Positions 37,583 to 47,102 are shown, counted from the first letter of the stretch. The stretch is 64,000 nt of DNA from Pedobacter ureilyticus (GCF_005925345.1 NZ_SSHJ01000013.1:1-64000); one strand, 5' to 3'. Numbers and translations are program-made. Notes: generated from the sequence alone by a model not told the origin.

Positions 37583-38212
37583 CTATTTCTGGATAATGAA
37601 GTTTTCTTTCGATGAACGTACTTTTTTTAAGCCCACTAGCCAATCGTTAGCCTCATCGCGGTAACCTAAAGGTAATATGGTAACGCTTTTTAAACCTTGC
37701 TCATTCAATTTCAAGATTTCATCGTATTTGGTGTTATCGAAACCTTCCATTGGCGTTGCATCAACCTTTAACAAAGCGGCTTCGGCAATGGCGGTACCAA
37801 ATGAAATATAAGCCTGACGAGCTGCATGCTCAAAATTAACTTGAGCTTCGCGAGGTAAATACATGCTTTTTAGGCGAGCAACATAATCTGCGGTAGCTTC
37901 TGCAGGTATGCCACGCTCAGCATTTGTACGGTTAAATACTTCGTCAATACGTTCTTCGGTATAGTTGTCCCAAGCTGCAAAAACCAAGACGTGCGAAGCG
38001 TCTACAATTTGCGATTGGTTGAAAGAATGAGGTAATAATTCTTGTTTTAAAGCTGGGTCTGTAATTACAATTACTTTAAAAGGTTGTAAGCCAGACGACG
38101 AAGGTGCCAAACGGGCCGCTTCTAAAATTTGATCTACTTTTTCTTGTGGAACAGCTTGGCCGTTCATTTTTTTAGTGGCGTAACGCCAGTTTAATGCTTC
38201 AATTAAGCTCAT
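37583..38212 (-). CDS. Nitroreductase family NAD(P)H oxidoreductase
   Basis: 209 residues, typical of NfsB-like FMN enzymes. The FMN-binding start RYATKKMNGQAVPQEKVDQIL, LAPSSSGLQPFKVIVI and the C-terminal LPLGYRDEANDWL are recognisable. It reduces nitroaromatics or quinones in the cytoplasm. It lies 6 bases after the TetR gene in the same direction, so they form one unit whose natural inducer is likely a compound the enzyme handles. Confidence 0.93.
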   Translation of the reverse strand: MSLIEALNWRYATKKMNGQAVPQEKVDQILEAARLAPSSSGLQPFKVIVITDPALKQELLPHSFNQSQIVDASHVLVFAAWDNYTEERIDEVFNRTNAERGIPAEATADYVARLKSMYLPREAQVNFEHAARQAYISFGTAIAEAALLKVDATPMEGFDNTKYDEILKLNEQGLKSVTILPLGYRDEANDWLVGLKKVRSSKENFIIQK

Positions 38213-38218
38213 GATTTT

Positions 38219-38815
38219 TTAACGATTGATATTTTTAATGAATCCTTGTATGGCGTCCAAAAGAATTTGCTGTTGCATCTCATCGGGAGCCGCGGTATGG
38301 TTAACCATATTGATAGATGTTAGTCCGTGGAGGATAGACCAAAGCGTATGAAATTTAAGGAACTTTCGATGTTCATCGCTTTGTGCCATTAAACTAGTGA
38401 TTACTTTAATGACAATAGCACCAAAATTGCGGATTTCAGCAATTTCATTTGCTTTTTGGCAACTAGGAATGCCCAGCCCAAACATCATTTTGTAGTAAGC
38501 AGCGTTGCTAAAAGCAAATTCGTAGTAGGTTAAAGCCATTTGGGTAAGCTGTTGCTCTGGTTCTGTGTATTGCTCTAACGTAGTTTGCATGGCCATTGCA
38601 AGCATGTTGAAGCCATTTTTTACGAACTCTTCTTGTATGGCATCCTTGTTTTCGAAATGATTGTACACTACAGGCAAGCTATAACCTATTGCTTCGGCAA
38701 TTTTTCTCATAGAAACCGCTTGCCATCCTTCTAGCAGCACAATTTCTTGTGCTACTTCTAAGATTGCTTTTTTGGTGAGCTCTTTGTGCTTTTGCCTATT
38801 GTTTTTAACTAACAT
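38219..38815 (-). CDS. TetR family regulator, paralog of the efflux regulator
   Basis: 198 residues. The helix-turn-helix region (LLEGWQAVSMRKIAEAIGYS, PVVYNHFENKDAI) and the C-terminal ligand domain (LWSILHGLTSINMVNH) align over their full length with the TetR at 14228-14827. It is upstream of the nitroreductase and has two operator copies around its promoter, so autoregulation is likely. Confidence 0.93.
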   Translation of the reverse strand: MLVKNNRQKHKELTKKAILEVAQEIVLLEGWQAVSMRKIAEAIGYSLPVVYNHFENKDAIQEEFVKNGFNMLAMAMQTTLEQYTEPEQQLTQMALTYYEFAFSNAAYYKMMFGLGIPSCQKANEIAEIRNFGAIVIKVITSLMAQSDEHRKFLKFHTLWSILHGLTSINMVNHTAAPDEMQQQILLDAIQGFIKNINR

Positions 38816-38827
38816 TTCATATTAAGT

Positions 38828-38871
38828 TAACACTGTTAGCAAATGTAGAAGTTAACACTGTTAGCGTAAAA
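38828..38871 (-). promoter_or_regulatory. tetR-nitroreductase promoter with two operators
   Basis: On the minus strand TTTT (38868-38871), a 20-base spacer and TACATTTG (38840-38847). The palindrome TAACACTGTTA occurs at 38853-38863 (in the spacer) and 38828-38838 (just after the -7 box), 25 bases apart, about two and a half helical turns. Both overlap the polymerase site. The remaining bases up to 39118 show no gene. Confidence 0.8.
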
Positions 38872-39118
38872 TTTTTAACTGTTTTTGACGGAAAAATGAT
38901 AGAGTGTTTTTTGTTACAGGTACGTAGATACTTTTTTGTCGCTATGAAAGGGTGGTTATTTTTTATCTGGGTGACTTTGGCTGTAAACGCAAATGCTGAC
39001 AAACAATTTGATATTAAAAAGGGTTGTTTTTTATGCAGGCTTAAATAAGGCGAATTTGGGATCGTACTCTTTTAAGTTGTATGCGAATGGTCAGTTATAG
39101 ACTTCAAATTTAAACAAG

Positions 39119-40075
39119 ATGAAAAAAATCATATTATCTGCCGTTTTGATGGTTGCTGCGGTTGCAGGGACAATGGCGCAAGAGCTTAGAGGGTTTTATC
39201 TAAAGCCTACAGGAAGTTATTTTATTAAAGTTACCCCGGTTGAGTTTCCAAATGTTGGAGAGTTACAGCCAAGGGACAGGGTCGTTAACATTAATCCCTT
39301 AACTGGCGGGCAGACATTAGTTTCTGAAGAGGCAATTACGGGTTCGTTTGGGCAAGGTTGGCGAGCTGGTTTGACCGGAGGATTTAGGTTTAGCCCGGTG
39401 GTAGCATTTGAGATGGGGATTAATTATTTTGAAAGCGAAAGGCAAACCATGGCCAGACAAACGGGATACAACCAGAATAACGGCGCTACACTACTTTCTA
39501 TTTATTCGCAAGGGCAAGTACAAGCAATTGATCTTACACCGACGGTGGTTTTTCATGTGCCGACAAGTGGTAATTTTAGGCCATATTTAAAAATTGGAGC
39601 GGTATTGCCTGTTTATGGCTATTTAGACATTAGTACTACAGTTAACGATCAGACCGGAACTGTAGCAAGTGAAATTAATCCGGCTTTGCGGGCGGTAGAG
39701 TTGACTAGAGAAGAACGTATTGAGCCTAGACCAACTATAGGTTTTTTAGGTGCAGCAGGTTTTAGCGTGCCAATTAGTTCTAAAGTTAGTTTCTTTAGCG
39801 AAATCGAATATCGTAACGTTTCGGTAAGTAGTAAAGAGAAAGAGATTAGAAAATTTGAAGGTACAGGAACAACCTTAGCTGGAACAAGAGTGCCACTTAC
39901 CATTGATGATGTACCTACTGCCCAACGTTACACAGATTATCACAAAAAAATTGACCAGAACTCAAATGTGCCGGGCAATGCAAATTACGATCCGAACCAA
40001 AGAGGCGACGATTTAAGGTCGTACATTAACATTGGAGGCTTGGGAATGAATGTAGGATTGAAATTGGCTTTTTAG
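39119..40075 (+). CDS. Outer-membrane beta-barrel protein
   Basis: 318 residues with a signal peptide (1-20, TMAQ). Alternating strands (GWRAGLTGGFRFSPVVAFEMGINYF, ending LGMNVGLKLAF with terminal Phe) indicate an outer-membrane barrel of 8-12 strands. No enzyme motif is seen and the ligand is unknown. It stands alone; an imperfect hairpin follows. Confidence 0.8.
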   Translation: MKKIILSAVLMVAAVAGTMAQELRGFYLKPTGSYFIKVTPVEFPNVGELQPRDRVVNINPLTGGQTLVSEEAITGSFGQGWRAGLTGGFRFSPVVAFEMGINYFESERQTMARQTGYNQNNGATLLSIYSQGQVQAIDLTPTVVFHVPTSGNFRPYLKIGAVLPVYGYLDISTTVNDQTGTVASEINPALRAVELTREERIEPRPTIGFLGAAGFSVPISSKVSFFSEIEYRNVSVSSKEKEIRKFEGTGTTLAGTRVPLTIDDVPTAQRYTDYHKKIDQNSNVPGNANYDPNQRGDDLRSYINIGGLGMNVGLKLAF

Positions 40076-40096
40076 AGCAAGGCCATTGCGTTAAAT

Positions 40097-40141
40097 AGAG
40101 CTTGTCGAAATGTTTAGCGATGGACTTCGGCAAGCTCTTTC
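40097..40141. terminator. Hairpin between convergent genes
   Basis: AGAGCTTGTCGAA (40097-40109) and TTCGGCAAGCTCT (40126-40138) pair over 13 bp with one wobble, followed by TT and more T on the plus strand. Confidence 0.65.
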
Positions 40142-40154
40142 TGACAAAGTTTTA

Positions 40155-40544
40155 TTACTGCGGGATTTGCTCTACCAAAATCTCTTCGCCAGCTTGGTCG
40201 TAATAAATGCAAGTCATTTTGGTTAAATCAACAATCCATTTTTCTACCCCAGTTTCGGCGCAATCTGTACAAAAAGTATAATAATCTGTTTGCCCTTGCT
40301 GATGAGCTTTCAACTGGGTTGCAAATTTCTCTTTATCTGTTTGCGCAGAGATTTCTAAATTTCCATATTTAGGGGCTGATGATGTACGGTAGCCATTAGT
40401 TCCGTAATATTCGGTATGACTATCATTTACCCAAGTTTCGAAGCTTAAAACGCCCATTTCTTTAATTTCTTGGATGTACTTCGGAAAATCAGCTCCTGAT
40501 TTTACCTTTGCGTGAGCTTGTTCTATTTGTGCTACTGTAAACAT
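40155..40544 (-). CDS. DUF1398 family protein
   Basis: 129 residues from the ATG at 40544 (MFTVAQIEQAHAKVKSGADF), which matches the usual family start; the longer frame adds nine residues. Conserved-looking features are VLSFETWVNDSHTEYYG and TFCTDCAETGVEKWIVD, and the C-terminal YYDQAG segment. The biochemical role is not known. Next gene upstream is the araC regulator (about 70 bases). Confidence 0.8.
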   Translation of the reverse strand: MFTVAQIEQAHAKVKSGADFPKYIQEIKEMGVLSFETWVNDSHTEYYGTNGYRTSSAPKYGNLEISAQTDKEKFATQLKAHQQGQTDYYTFCTDCAETGVEKWIVDLTKMTCIYYDQAGEEILVEQIPQ

Positions 40545-40614
40545 ATACTTTTTATTTAGTTGATATTTCAAAGATGCTATAAATAAACAGCTGTGAATTG
40601 TAAAAAATCGTTTT

Positions 40615-41376
40615 TTAAAAAAGTCTGAAATTTTCTGGTGTCTCGCCAGTAAACTGTTTAAAGTCTTTTATTAGATGAGACTGGTCGAAATAATTGTTTT
40701 CGTAGCAGATTTCTGCGAATGATTTAGCGCTATCCAGTTCTTGAAGTACTTGATGGAAGCGCACAATAGAAGAAAATTTTTTTGGAGATATGCCCACCAA
40801 TTTTCTAAATCTTTTCTCAAACGGACTTTGGCTGATTGCTAACTTCTCATTAAGCTGTTTGATGCGTAAACTTCCTTTTGTTTCGTAAATTAACTTTACA
40901 GCAGCGATAACAAGTTGGTCTTGTGCAGTCACTTTCATTTCGTTGAGCAGAAATTTTTCTACCATAGAGATACGTGCTTCATCTGTGTTAGCTCGCTGTA
41001 GCTTTTCTTCTATGTCGGCAATTTTTTGTTGGTTAAAAATTTCCGTTAAAGAAATGCTGTGGTTAAACAATTCGTTTGCTGGGCATGAAGAAAACGCGGC
41101 AAAGCCAACTTCTGTAAAGTAAACTAGGATGGTGCCAATGTTCTCCGAGTTCTTAAAAGTTTTGAAAGAGTTGGCCATACCGCTTATGCCAGCGTTGGCC
41201 AACTTGATTTCGTTTGTGGTAACAACAGCTGAAAGTTGCCCTCGGTATTGAAACCCCATTACCAAACCAAAGGATGGTAAAACCTTATAAGTAGTTGCCT
41301 CTATACTTTCTGAAATTGCAAAATACTTAATGTAGGGTCTTAGCCTTTCGCAAGGAGCAATTCTTTCAAATCTCAT
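40615..41376 (-). CDS. AraC family regulator
   Basis: 253 residues. The N-terminal sensing domain starts CERLRPYIKYFAISE, as in DUF6597-type AraC proteins. The C-terminal ~100 residues carry two helix-turn-helix motifs (LRIKQLNEKLAISQSPFEKRF, then FAEICYENNYFDQSHLIKDF and FTGETPENFR). It is 5 bases after msrA, so they are translated from one message. Target unknown; it may respond to oxidative or other stress. Confidence 0.92.
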   Translation of the reverse strand: MRFERIAPCERLRPYIKYFAISESIEATTYKVLPSFGLVMGFQYRGQLSAVVTTNEIKLANAGISGMANSFKTFKNSENIGTILVYFTEVGFAAFSSCPANELFNHSISLTEIFNQQKIADIEEKLQRANTDEARISMVEKFLLNEMKVTAQDQLVIAAVKLIYETKGSLRIKQLNEKLAISQSPFEKRFRKLVGISPKKFSSIVRFHQVLQELDSAKSFAEICYENNYFDQSHLIKDFKQFTGETPENFRLF

Positions 41377-41381
41377 TCAAA

Positions 41382-41981
41382 TCAATGTTTGATTTTTGCT
41401 TTGAACAATTTTTCGAGTTTATCCATTTTTGGTAAAATTACCGCTCTACAATAAGGAGCCTGACCATTTTTGATGTAATAGTCTTGATGGTAATTTTCTG
41501 CTACGTAAAAAGTTTGAGCCTTGTCGATAGCCGTAACCACGGGCTTACCAAACGCATTCTCTTTATTAAGTAATGCTTTATATTTTTCGGCAGTAGCTTT
41601 TTGTTGTTCACTGTGGTAAAAAATAACCGAACGATACTGCGTGCCCACATCTGCACCTTGTCTGTTCAGTGTAGTTGGATCGTGCAGTTTCCAGAAAACC
41701 TCCAACAGTTCGTCATAGCTAATTTTGCTTGGGTCGTACTGCATTTCTATTACTTCGGCGTGCCCAGTAGTGCCTGTGCAAATATCTTCGTAAGTAGGAT
41801 TGGCCAAATGACCTCCTTCGTAACCAGAACGAACATTGCTTACGCCGTTTAGTCGTTGAAAGACAGCTTCGGTACACCAAAAGCAGCCCATTCCAAAAGT
41901 TGCTTTTTCTAGTTTGGGTTTTTGCGCATCGGCACCTAATATAGAGAAGAGAATTAAAGATGTCATAATTAACCTTTTCAT
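41382..41981 (-). CDS. msrA: Peptide-methionine (S)-S-oxide reductase, exported
   Basis: 199 residues. The catalytic motif GCFWC is at residues 32-36 (C33 the likely nucleophile); GYEGGHLANPTYEDIC, and GTTGHAEVIEMQYDP follow the MsrA family. A signal peptide (1-19, ADA-Q) suggests action in the periplasm, repairing oxidised exported proteins. First gene of an msrA-araC pair. Confidence 0.95.
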   Translation of the reverse strand: MKRLIMTSLILFSILGADAQKPKLEKATFGMGCFWCTEAVFQRLNGVSNVRSGYEGGHLANPTYEDICTGTTGHAEVIEMQYDPSKISYDELLEVFWKLHDPTTLNRQGADVGTQYRSVIFYHSEQQKATAEKYKALLNKENAFGKPVVTAIDKAQTFYVAENYHQDYYIKNGQAPYCRAVILPKMDKLEKLFKAKIKH

Positions 41982-42357
41982 TTTTTTGTGTTTATGTAAT
42001 AATACGTAAAAGCGTCGAAAAAAGTTGTACGTTGATGTAAAAATGACGAGCGGCTTAATAAATGTTTGTGCTATGCAATGATTTTTGTGTTATAGCCCCG
42101 ATAGGAGCGAACACGTAGCGGCAAACCTATGTATTTGCCCGAAGTAAAGCGGAGAGCGGGACGTTCGGGAAATAATGCTGCTGCAATTGCGCTTCAGATT
42201 TTAAACGCCTTTCGCTATCCACATAAATTTGTATTTTTTTTGACGTGTTAATAACTTAGATGATTGATTAACAAATTTTTAAATTGATATTTTTTTAAAT
42301 CATGAGGTTTGTTAACATATCTTTTTTAAATTTAACTTGAACATTAAAATAAACGAT
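41982..42357. other. Intergenic region with a dispersed-element fragment
   Basis: No gene is supported. Around 42100-42200 the sequence becomes GC-richer (CCCGATAGGAGCGAACACG, AAAGCGGAGAGCGGGACG) and resembles a fragment at 28902. It may be a decayed repeat. The rest is AT-rich upstream DNA of the oxygenase gene; a TATCTTTT box is at about 42319. Confidence 0.45.
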
Positions 42358-43323
42358 ATGTCAACACCTTATATTCCGTGTTTAGATTTAAACACTTACG
42401 TAAACGGAACCGAAGAGCAACGTAAAAAGTTTTCTGATGAATTAGGTAAAGCTTTTAACGATTCGGGCTTTGTAACGATTACCAATCACGGCGTTAGTCA
42501 GGAACTTATAGATAAACTCTATAATAATATTAAAGAGTTATTTGCTTTGCCAGTTGATGTAAAGCGTAAGTATGAAAAAGTAGAATTAGCGGGGCAACGT
42601 GGTTACACTAGTGCTGGTAAGGAAACAGCCAAAGGTGCAAAAACAGCCGATTTGAAAGAGTTTTGGCAGATTGGGCAGACGGTTACGGATGGTGATGCAA
42701 TTAAAAGCGAATATCCGGAAAACGAGATAGTAGAAGAAATTCCAGAATTTAATACTGTAACTAGAGAGATTTACCAGAAACTGGAAGAAAATGGTAAACA
42801 CTTATTGAGGGCTATTGCTACTTATTTGGGTCTGCCGATAGGTTATTTTGACCAGCATGTGCACAATGGAAATTCGATTTTAAGAGGTATTCACTATTTC
42901 CCGATCGAGGATCCAGATTCTATAGCTCCAGATGCGGTACGTGCTGGTGCGCATGAGGATATTAACTTAATTACCTTGTTAATTGGCGCTAGCGCCGATG
43001 GTTTAGAAGTGTTAACTCGTAGCAACGAATGGTTGCCTATTAAAGCGCACCATACTGATATTGTAGTGAATGTAGGCGATATGTTGCAACGTTTAACGAA
43101 CAATAAATTGCGTTCTACTACGCACAGGGTGGTAAATCCACCTCGCGAGCTGATGAAAACTTCTCGCTTTTCGGTTCCTTTCTTCTTGCACCCGCGAAGC
43201 AATATGGATTTAACCAGTTTAGAATCTTGTATCGATGCCGAGCATCCGAAAGTGTATAGCGATATGACGGCTGGTGAATACCTAGATGAACGTTTAAGAG
43301 AAATTGGTTTAAAGAAGATGTAA
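42358..43323 (+). CDS. 2OG-Fe(II) oxygenase, isopenicillin-N-synthase-like
   Basis: 321 residues from the ATG at 42358 (MSTPYIPCLDLNTY; an upstream TTG is less likely). The N-terminal DIOX_N part (FNDSGFVTITNHGVS) and the C-terminal core are present. Iron ligands are H199 and D201 in AHEDINLITLL and H256 in TTHRVV; the 2-oxoglutarate arginine is R270 in SRFSVPFF. The substrate is unknown. Proteins of this type occur widely in Bacteroidota without a known pathway. It stands alone, followed by a terminator. Confidence 0.92.
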   Translation: MSTPYIPCLDLNTYVNGTEEQRKKFSDELGKAFNDSGFVTITNHGVSQELIDKLYNNIKELFALPVDVKRKYEKVELAGQRGYTSAGKETAKGAKTADLKEFWQIGQTVTDGDAIKSEYPENEIVEEIPEFNTVTREIYQKLEENGKHLLRAIATYLGLPIGYFDQHVHNGNSILRGIHYFPIEDPDSIAPDAVRAGAHEDINLITLLIGASADGLEVLTRSNEWLPIKAHHTDIVVNVGDMLQRLTNNKLRSTTHRVVNPPRELMKTSRFSVPFFLHPRSNMDLTSLESCIDAEHPKVYSDMTAGEYLDERLREIGLKKM

Positions 43324-43371
43324 ATCTTTTTTGAAAGATAATTTAACTGGAAGTAGTTTATGACTTCTGGT

Positions 43372-43406
43372 AAAACGGCAGCTGTGTAATAAGCTGCCGT
43401 TTTTTA
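43372..43406. terminator. Bidirectional terminator
   Basis: AAAACGGCAGCT and AGCTGCCGTTTT form a perfect 12-bp stem with an 8-base loop and T runs. The right arm overlaps the stop codon of the minus-strand OstA gene. Confidence 0.85.
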
Positions 43407-45659
43407 TTGCTTTTTAATTAAGCTGTCTATCTTAACGGAGTCGATAGCTTTTGGTAATGATTTTAAAAGCTCCTTAACTTCTGGTATTTTCTCTTCTGCT
43501 TCTTTAGTTGCTTCCTTGCTTAATGTTTTAATTGCAGCGCTTTTATTGCTAGCCGTGTTTTTAGCTTTCGCTCCAACAGAAGTTGCTTTTTTTGTAGGTG
43601 TTTTTGCCTTTGGTTTGCTAGCCTTAGGTATTCCTTTAATAATATCGGCTTTGCTGGTTGGCCTAAGTTCTGGTTTCCAAATAAAGCCAGTTAAAAGAGC
43701 TTCTTTAGTTAATTTGTCTAAGGGGTCAACCGCACCTTCTACCTCACGAATAGTAACAATGTGCGTAAGTTCTTTTTCAATAAACTTAAATCTTAGCCTA
43801 CTGCTTACTGTTTGGTTTACATTGTCATATTCGCCTTTGTTGTTTTTACTATAATAAATGCTTTCCGCATTGCCATCAACGTACATGTTGCGCAGTTCGC
43901 CATCTACAAAAAAACCAGTAATGATTTTGCCTTTTACCTGGTTGAATTTGGTCGAATCTCCTTCTACATTAACAATAAAGCCATTTTGCAATACTTGGAA
44001 ATTATGGATTTTGCTGTTCTTGAAAAACACGTTGATGGTGTCGCCTGTTTGTTGCGTTCCATCAGACCAAAGAATGGGGTTGTTGTACCAACGTAAGGTA
44101 GAATCTGCCGAGGTATAAAACAATGAATCTGCCTTGGCCTGCATGTTTGATTTATAAACCCTTACGTTATGAAAAGCTTTAATTACCCGTGCCCTCACGG
44201 TATCTGCGGGGTTGGTAACCACAGTATCCTTCAACAACGGTTTGACAGCTTGCTTTGCTGTGTTTTTTAAAGAGTCTGTATTTTTATTCACAGCTTTGGC
44301 TACGCCAACAACAGCTTTAGCGCTTTTGGATGCCTTGTTTTTTATAGAGTCTGTCTTTGCTGTTGCAGTAACAGCAACTTTCTTGAGCTTAAATAAGCTA
44401 TCTGCAACCAGGCTATCTCGCTGTAGTTTGAGTTTGTTGAGTGCTAAACTATCAACTGGCGGTGGAGCTTCTGTTTTTGGCTTTTCGCCTTGTTTTTCCA
44501 ATTTTTTACGCTCTTTTCTACTTAATTTTTTAGTGTTTGAGCTCACAACTTTCTTGGTTTCTTCTTTTGTGGCATCGCTCTGTCCAGCTAATAGTTTTCT
44601 GGCTTCTGCTTTTTCTTTGTCTTTCTCTGCTTTTTCTTTCTCGTCTTCAGTACCAATTTCGTTATCCTTTTTAACTACTGGGCGCTCTAGCAGTTTTAAG
44701 TCTTTTACCAAAGAGCGCTGGCTTTCTAAAGTATCGGCACCTAGCCATAACGTATCGGGTATTTTTTTATCATTTACCGTGATGCTATCTTTTGTACCAA
44801 TGCCTACATAGGCTTTTTGGGTAACCACTACACGTTCTTCATCTCTGTAATATTCTCCCAGCTGTCCCCACAGGTTAGTTTGGTCTTTGGTATCTTTAAA
44901 TAGAATGTTTTTAACGGCTTTGCCATAGCCTTTTTTGCCGTAGTAATACAAGCTGTCGCCTTTTAACGATCTACTACCATTGGTGTATAGATTTTTTTTG
45001 CCGAATAGCGCATTTTCGCTCTTGGTGTTGTATGCACCATTCTCTGTATAGAGCTTGTCTTCTTTATTTTTAATATTGGTGGGGCCGTAAAAATACGTCC
45101 AGTTGGTGCCGGTATTATAACGTAAACTGTCTGAATTGATAGTTGTTTTTTCTGAAGTTACTACTAATACATCCTTTGTAAAGTATACATCTTGGTAGTT
45201 GGAAAAATAAACGCCTCTGTTACTAGTAATGGTGGCATCTTTATTTACTAATTTTCCGCCAGTGGTATATTTACCAATTTTAGCCACCATGTCATAATCT
45301 AATATATTAGTGGTAAGTGTATTTTGTCTATCTATTAGTTTTACGTTTTTATCTAGGTGTGCCTTTTTGGCATTTCCATCATAATTCAAAAAATCTGAAT
45401 AGATGTTTAGCGTGTCGCCTTGGTTAATATGTACATTTCCAAAGGCTTCGAAGAAATTTCGTTCGGTGTAGAGCACAGCACTGTCGCATTTTAAAATTGC
45501 CCCATCATGGCTAAAGGTAGGTTTCCTTAAATAGCTGGCCTTAATTTTTAAATCGCCAGTAGCTTTTTCCGCGTTTTCCAATTTAATTTGGGTACGGGTT
45601 TGCGCTAACAATAAAAGCGGGCAAATTAGGAAGAAGAATAAAAGGCGTAACTTTTGCAC
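43404..45659 (-). CDS. OstA-like LPS transport protein (LptA/LptD family)
   Basis: 751 residues starting at a GTG (45659); the closest in-frame stop is four codons upstream and there is no ATG. Signal peptide 1-19 (LLLAQ). The N half is an OstA/LptA beta-jelly-roll repeat series (YDGNAKKAHLDKNVKLID, TLTTNILDYDM, GVYFSNYQDVYFTKD), which in the Lpt system carries lipopolysaccharide. A Lys/Glu/Ala-rich linker (~340-480) interrupts it. It is probably an outer-envelope LPS-export factor in place of classical LptA. Confidence 0.85.
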   Translation of the reverse strand: MQKLRLLFFFLICPLLLLAQTRTQIKLENAEKATGDLKIKASYLRKPTFSHDGAILKCDSAVLYTERNFFEAFGNVHINQGDTLNIYSDFLNYDGNAKKAHLDKNVKLIDRQNTLTTNILDYDMVAKIGKYTTGGKLVNKDATITSNRGVYFSNYQDVYFTKDVLVVTSEKTTINSDSLRYNTGTNWTYFYGPTNIKNKEDKLYTENGAYNTKSENALFGKKNLYTNGSRSLKGDSLYYYGKKGYGKAVKNILFKDTKDQTNLWGQLGEYYRDEERVVVTQKAYVGIGTKDSITVNDKKIPDTLWLGADTLESQRSLVKDLKLLERPVVKKDNEIGTEDEKEKAEKDKEKAEARKLLAGQSDATKEETKKVVSSNTKKLSRKERKKLEKQGEKPKTEAPPPVDSLALNKLKLQRDSLVADSLFKLKKVAVTATAKTDSIKNKASKSAKAVVGVAKAVNKNTDSLKNTAKQAVKPLLKDTVVTNPADTVRARVIKAFHNVRVYKSNMQAKADSLFYTSADSTLRWYNNPILWSDGTQQTGDTINVFFKNSKIHNFQVLQNGFIVNVEGDSTKFNQVKGKIITGFFVDGELRNMYVDGNAESIYYSKNNKGEYDNVNQTVSSRLRFKFIEKELTHIVTIREVEGAVDPLDKLTKEALLTGFIWKPELRPTSKADIIKGIPKASKPKAKTPTKKATSVGAKAKNTASNKSAAIKTLSKEATKEAEEKIPEVKELLKSLPKAIDSVKIDSLIKKQ

Positions 45660-45663
45660 GGTA

Positions 45664-45671
45664 CAAATTTA
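45664..45671 (-). promoter_or_regulatory. OstA -7 box next to the start codon
   Basis: TAAATTTG on the minus strand lies 4 bases before the GTG start. No TTG at the -33 distance was found. The transcript may be leaderless. Confidence 0.5.
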
Positions 45672-45760
45672 CAATTTTAGTTTCAGTTTACGGTTTACTT
45701 TATCAATTTGCAAATTACAGTTAACCAGTTTCAACAACTAACCAATTAACCAAATATTTG

Positions 45761-45768
45761 TATTTTTG
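45761..45768 (+). promoter_or_regulatory. tilS -7 box next to the start codon
   Basis: TATTTTTG matches TAnnTTTG and ends 5 bases before the tilS ATG. No good -33 box was found. Possible leaderless start. Confidence 0.5.
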
Positions 45769-45773
45769 AACCT

Positions 45774-47102
45774 ATGTCGCCACTCCAGCAATTTACCGAT
45801 TATATCTCTCAACATCAGCTTTTCGAAAAAAACGATCATGTGCTGTTGGCTGTAAGTGGAGGTAAAGATTCTGTGCTAATGACACAGCTATTTAAACTTG
45901 CCGGATTTAATTTTAGTATCGCACATTGTAATTTTAATTTGCGGGCTAACGAAGCTCAGCGAGATGAAGCTTTTGTGAAGCTGTTAGCTGATGACATGGG
46001 TGTGCCTTTTCATGTAATGCATTTTGATACGAAAGCATTTGCAGTACAAAACCGTATTTCTACCCAAATGGCAGCTCGGCAATTGCGCTACGAGTGGTTT
46101 GATGCATTAAGGGAACAGTACCATTACCAATATGTTGCCGTGGCACATCATCAAAACGACGCTATCGAAACCGTATTGCTTAATTTGGTAAGAGGCACGG
46201 GAATTAGCGGTATGCATGGTATTTTGCCTAAGCGTGGGCGCTTAATTAGGCCCTTACTTTTTTTGTCGAGACAAGAAATTGATGATATTGTTGCAAGCCA
46301 TAACTTCTCTTTTGTTGAAGATAGCTCTAACCAAAGCAGTAAATATGCACGTAACAAAATTCGTTTAAATGTTATTCCGCACTTGCGAGAAATTAACCCG
46401 AGACTGGAAGAAACTTTTGCGGAGAACATTCATCGCTTTGCGGAGACGGAAGTTTTAGTGCAAAGCGTGGTTGCAGAAAAACGTAATCAGTTATTTATAC
46501 CGGAGCGTGGAGACATTGTAATCGATATTAAAGAGTTAGCGGCTTTGCAGCCTCAGAAATTATTGTTCTTCGAATTGCTAAAACCTTTGAATTTTACTTC
46601 GTCGGTGGTTGATGAGGTTTTATCCTCACTAGATAAACAAAGTGGAACTTCATTCTACAGCAACACTCATCGTCTTACTGTAGATAGAGATCGGTTAGTG
46701 ATTTCTCCATTGGTAGAAAGGAAGCAGGAACTGTATTATCTGCATGGCGAAGGAAGCCTGAAGTTAGGGGAGGAACGGATCTCGTTAACACTTTCTGAAA
46801 ATCTTAATTTTAAAGCAGATAAAGAGGTAGCGTATGTTGATGCCAATCTATTGATTTTTCCTTTAATTGTTAGGTATAGGCAACCTGGTGATAGGTTTAA
46901 ACCGCTTGGCATGAAATCACTTAAAAAACTGAGCGATTTTTTTGTGGATGAAAAGGTGCCTGTACCACAAAAAGATAAAGTTCCGTTATTGATCAATGGT
47001 AACGGCGATTTGCTGTGGGTGGCAGGCATGCGACAGGATGAAAGATACAAAGTACGTGCAACAACAAAAAAAGTTGCTATATTCGAACTATCAAATTTAT
47101 AA
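45774..47102 (+). CDS. tilS: tRNA(Ile)-lysidine synthetase
   Basis: 442 residues. The N-type ATP pyrophosphatase loop SGGKDS is at 28-33, followed by IAHCNFNLRANEAQRDEAF and HHQNDAIETVLLNL. C-terminal substrate domains (~230-440) contain RYRQPGDRFKPLGMKSLKKL, as in full-length TilS. It modifies the anticodon wobble base of tRNA-Ile in the cytoplasm and is essential in most bacteria. The following gene starts on the base after its stop codon. Confidence 0.96.
   Translation: MSPLQQFTDYISQHQLFEKNDHVLLAVSGGKDSVLMTQLFKLAGFNFSIAHCNFNLRANEAQRDEAFVKLLADDMGVPFHVMHFDTKAFAVQNRISTQMAARQLRYEWFDALREQYHYQYVAVAHHQNDAIETVLLNLVRGTGISGMHGILPKRGRLIRPLLFLSRQEIDDIVASHNFSFVEDSSNQSSKYARNKIRLNVIPHLREINPRLEETFAENIHRFAETEVLVQSVVAEKRNQLFIPERGDIVIDIKELAALQPQKLLFFELLKPLNFTSSVVDEVLSSLDKQSGTSFYSNTHRLTVDRDRLVISPLVERKQELYYLHGEGSLKLGEERISLTLSENLNFKADKEVAYVDANLLIFPLIVRYRQPGDRFKPLGMKSLKKLSDFFVDEKVPVPQKDKVPLLINGNGDLLWVAGMRQDERYKVRATTKKVAIFELSNL

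Noticed and set aside
38817..39002. 61-codon minus-strand frame
   Set aside because: Covers both TetR operators and the promoter; no homology-like features.
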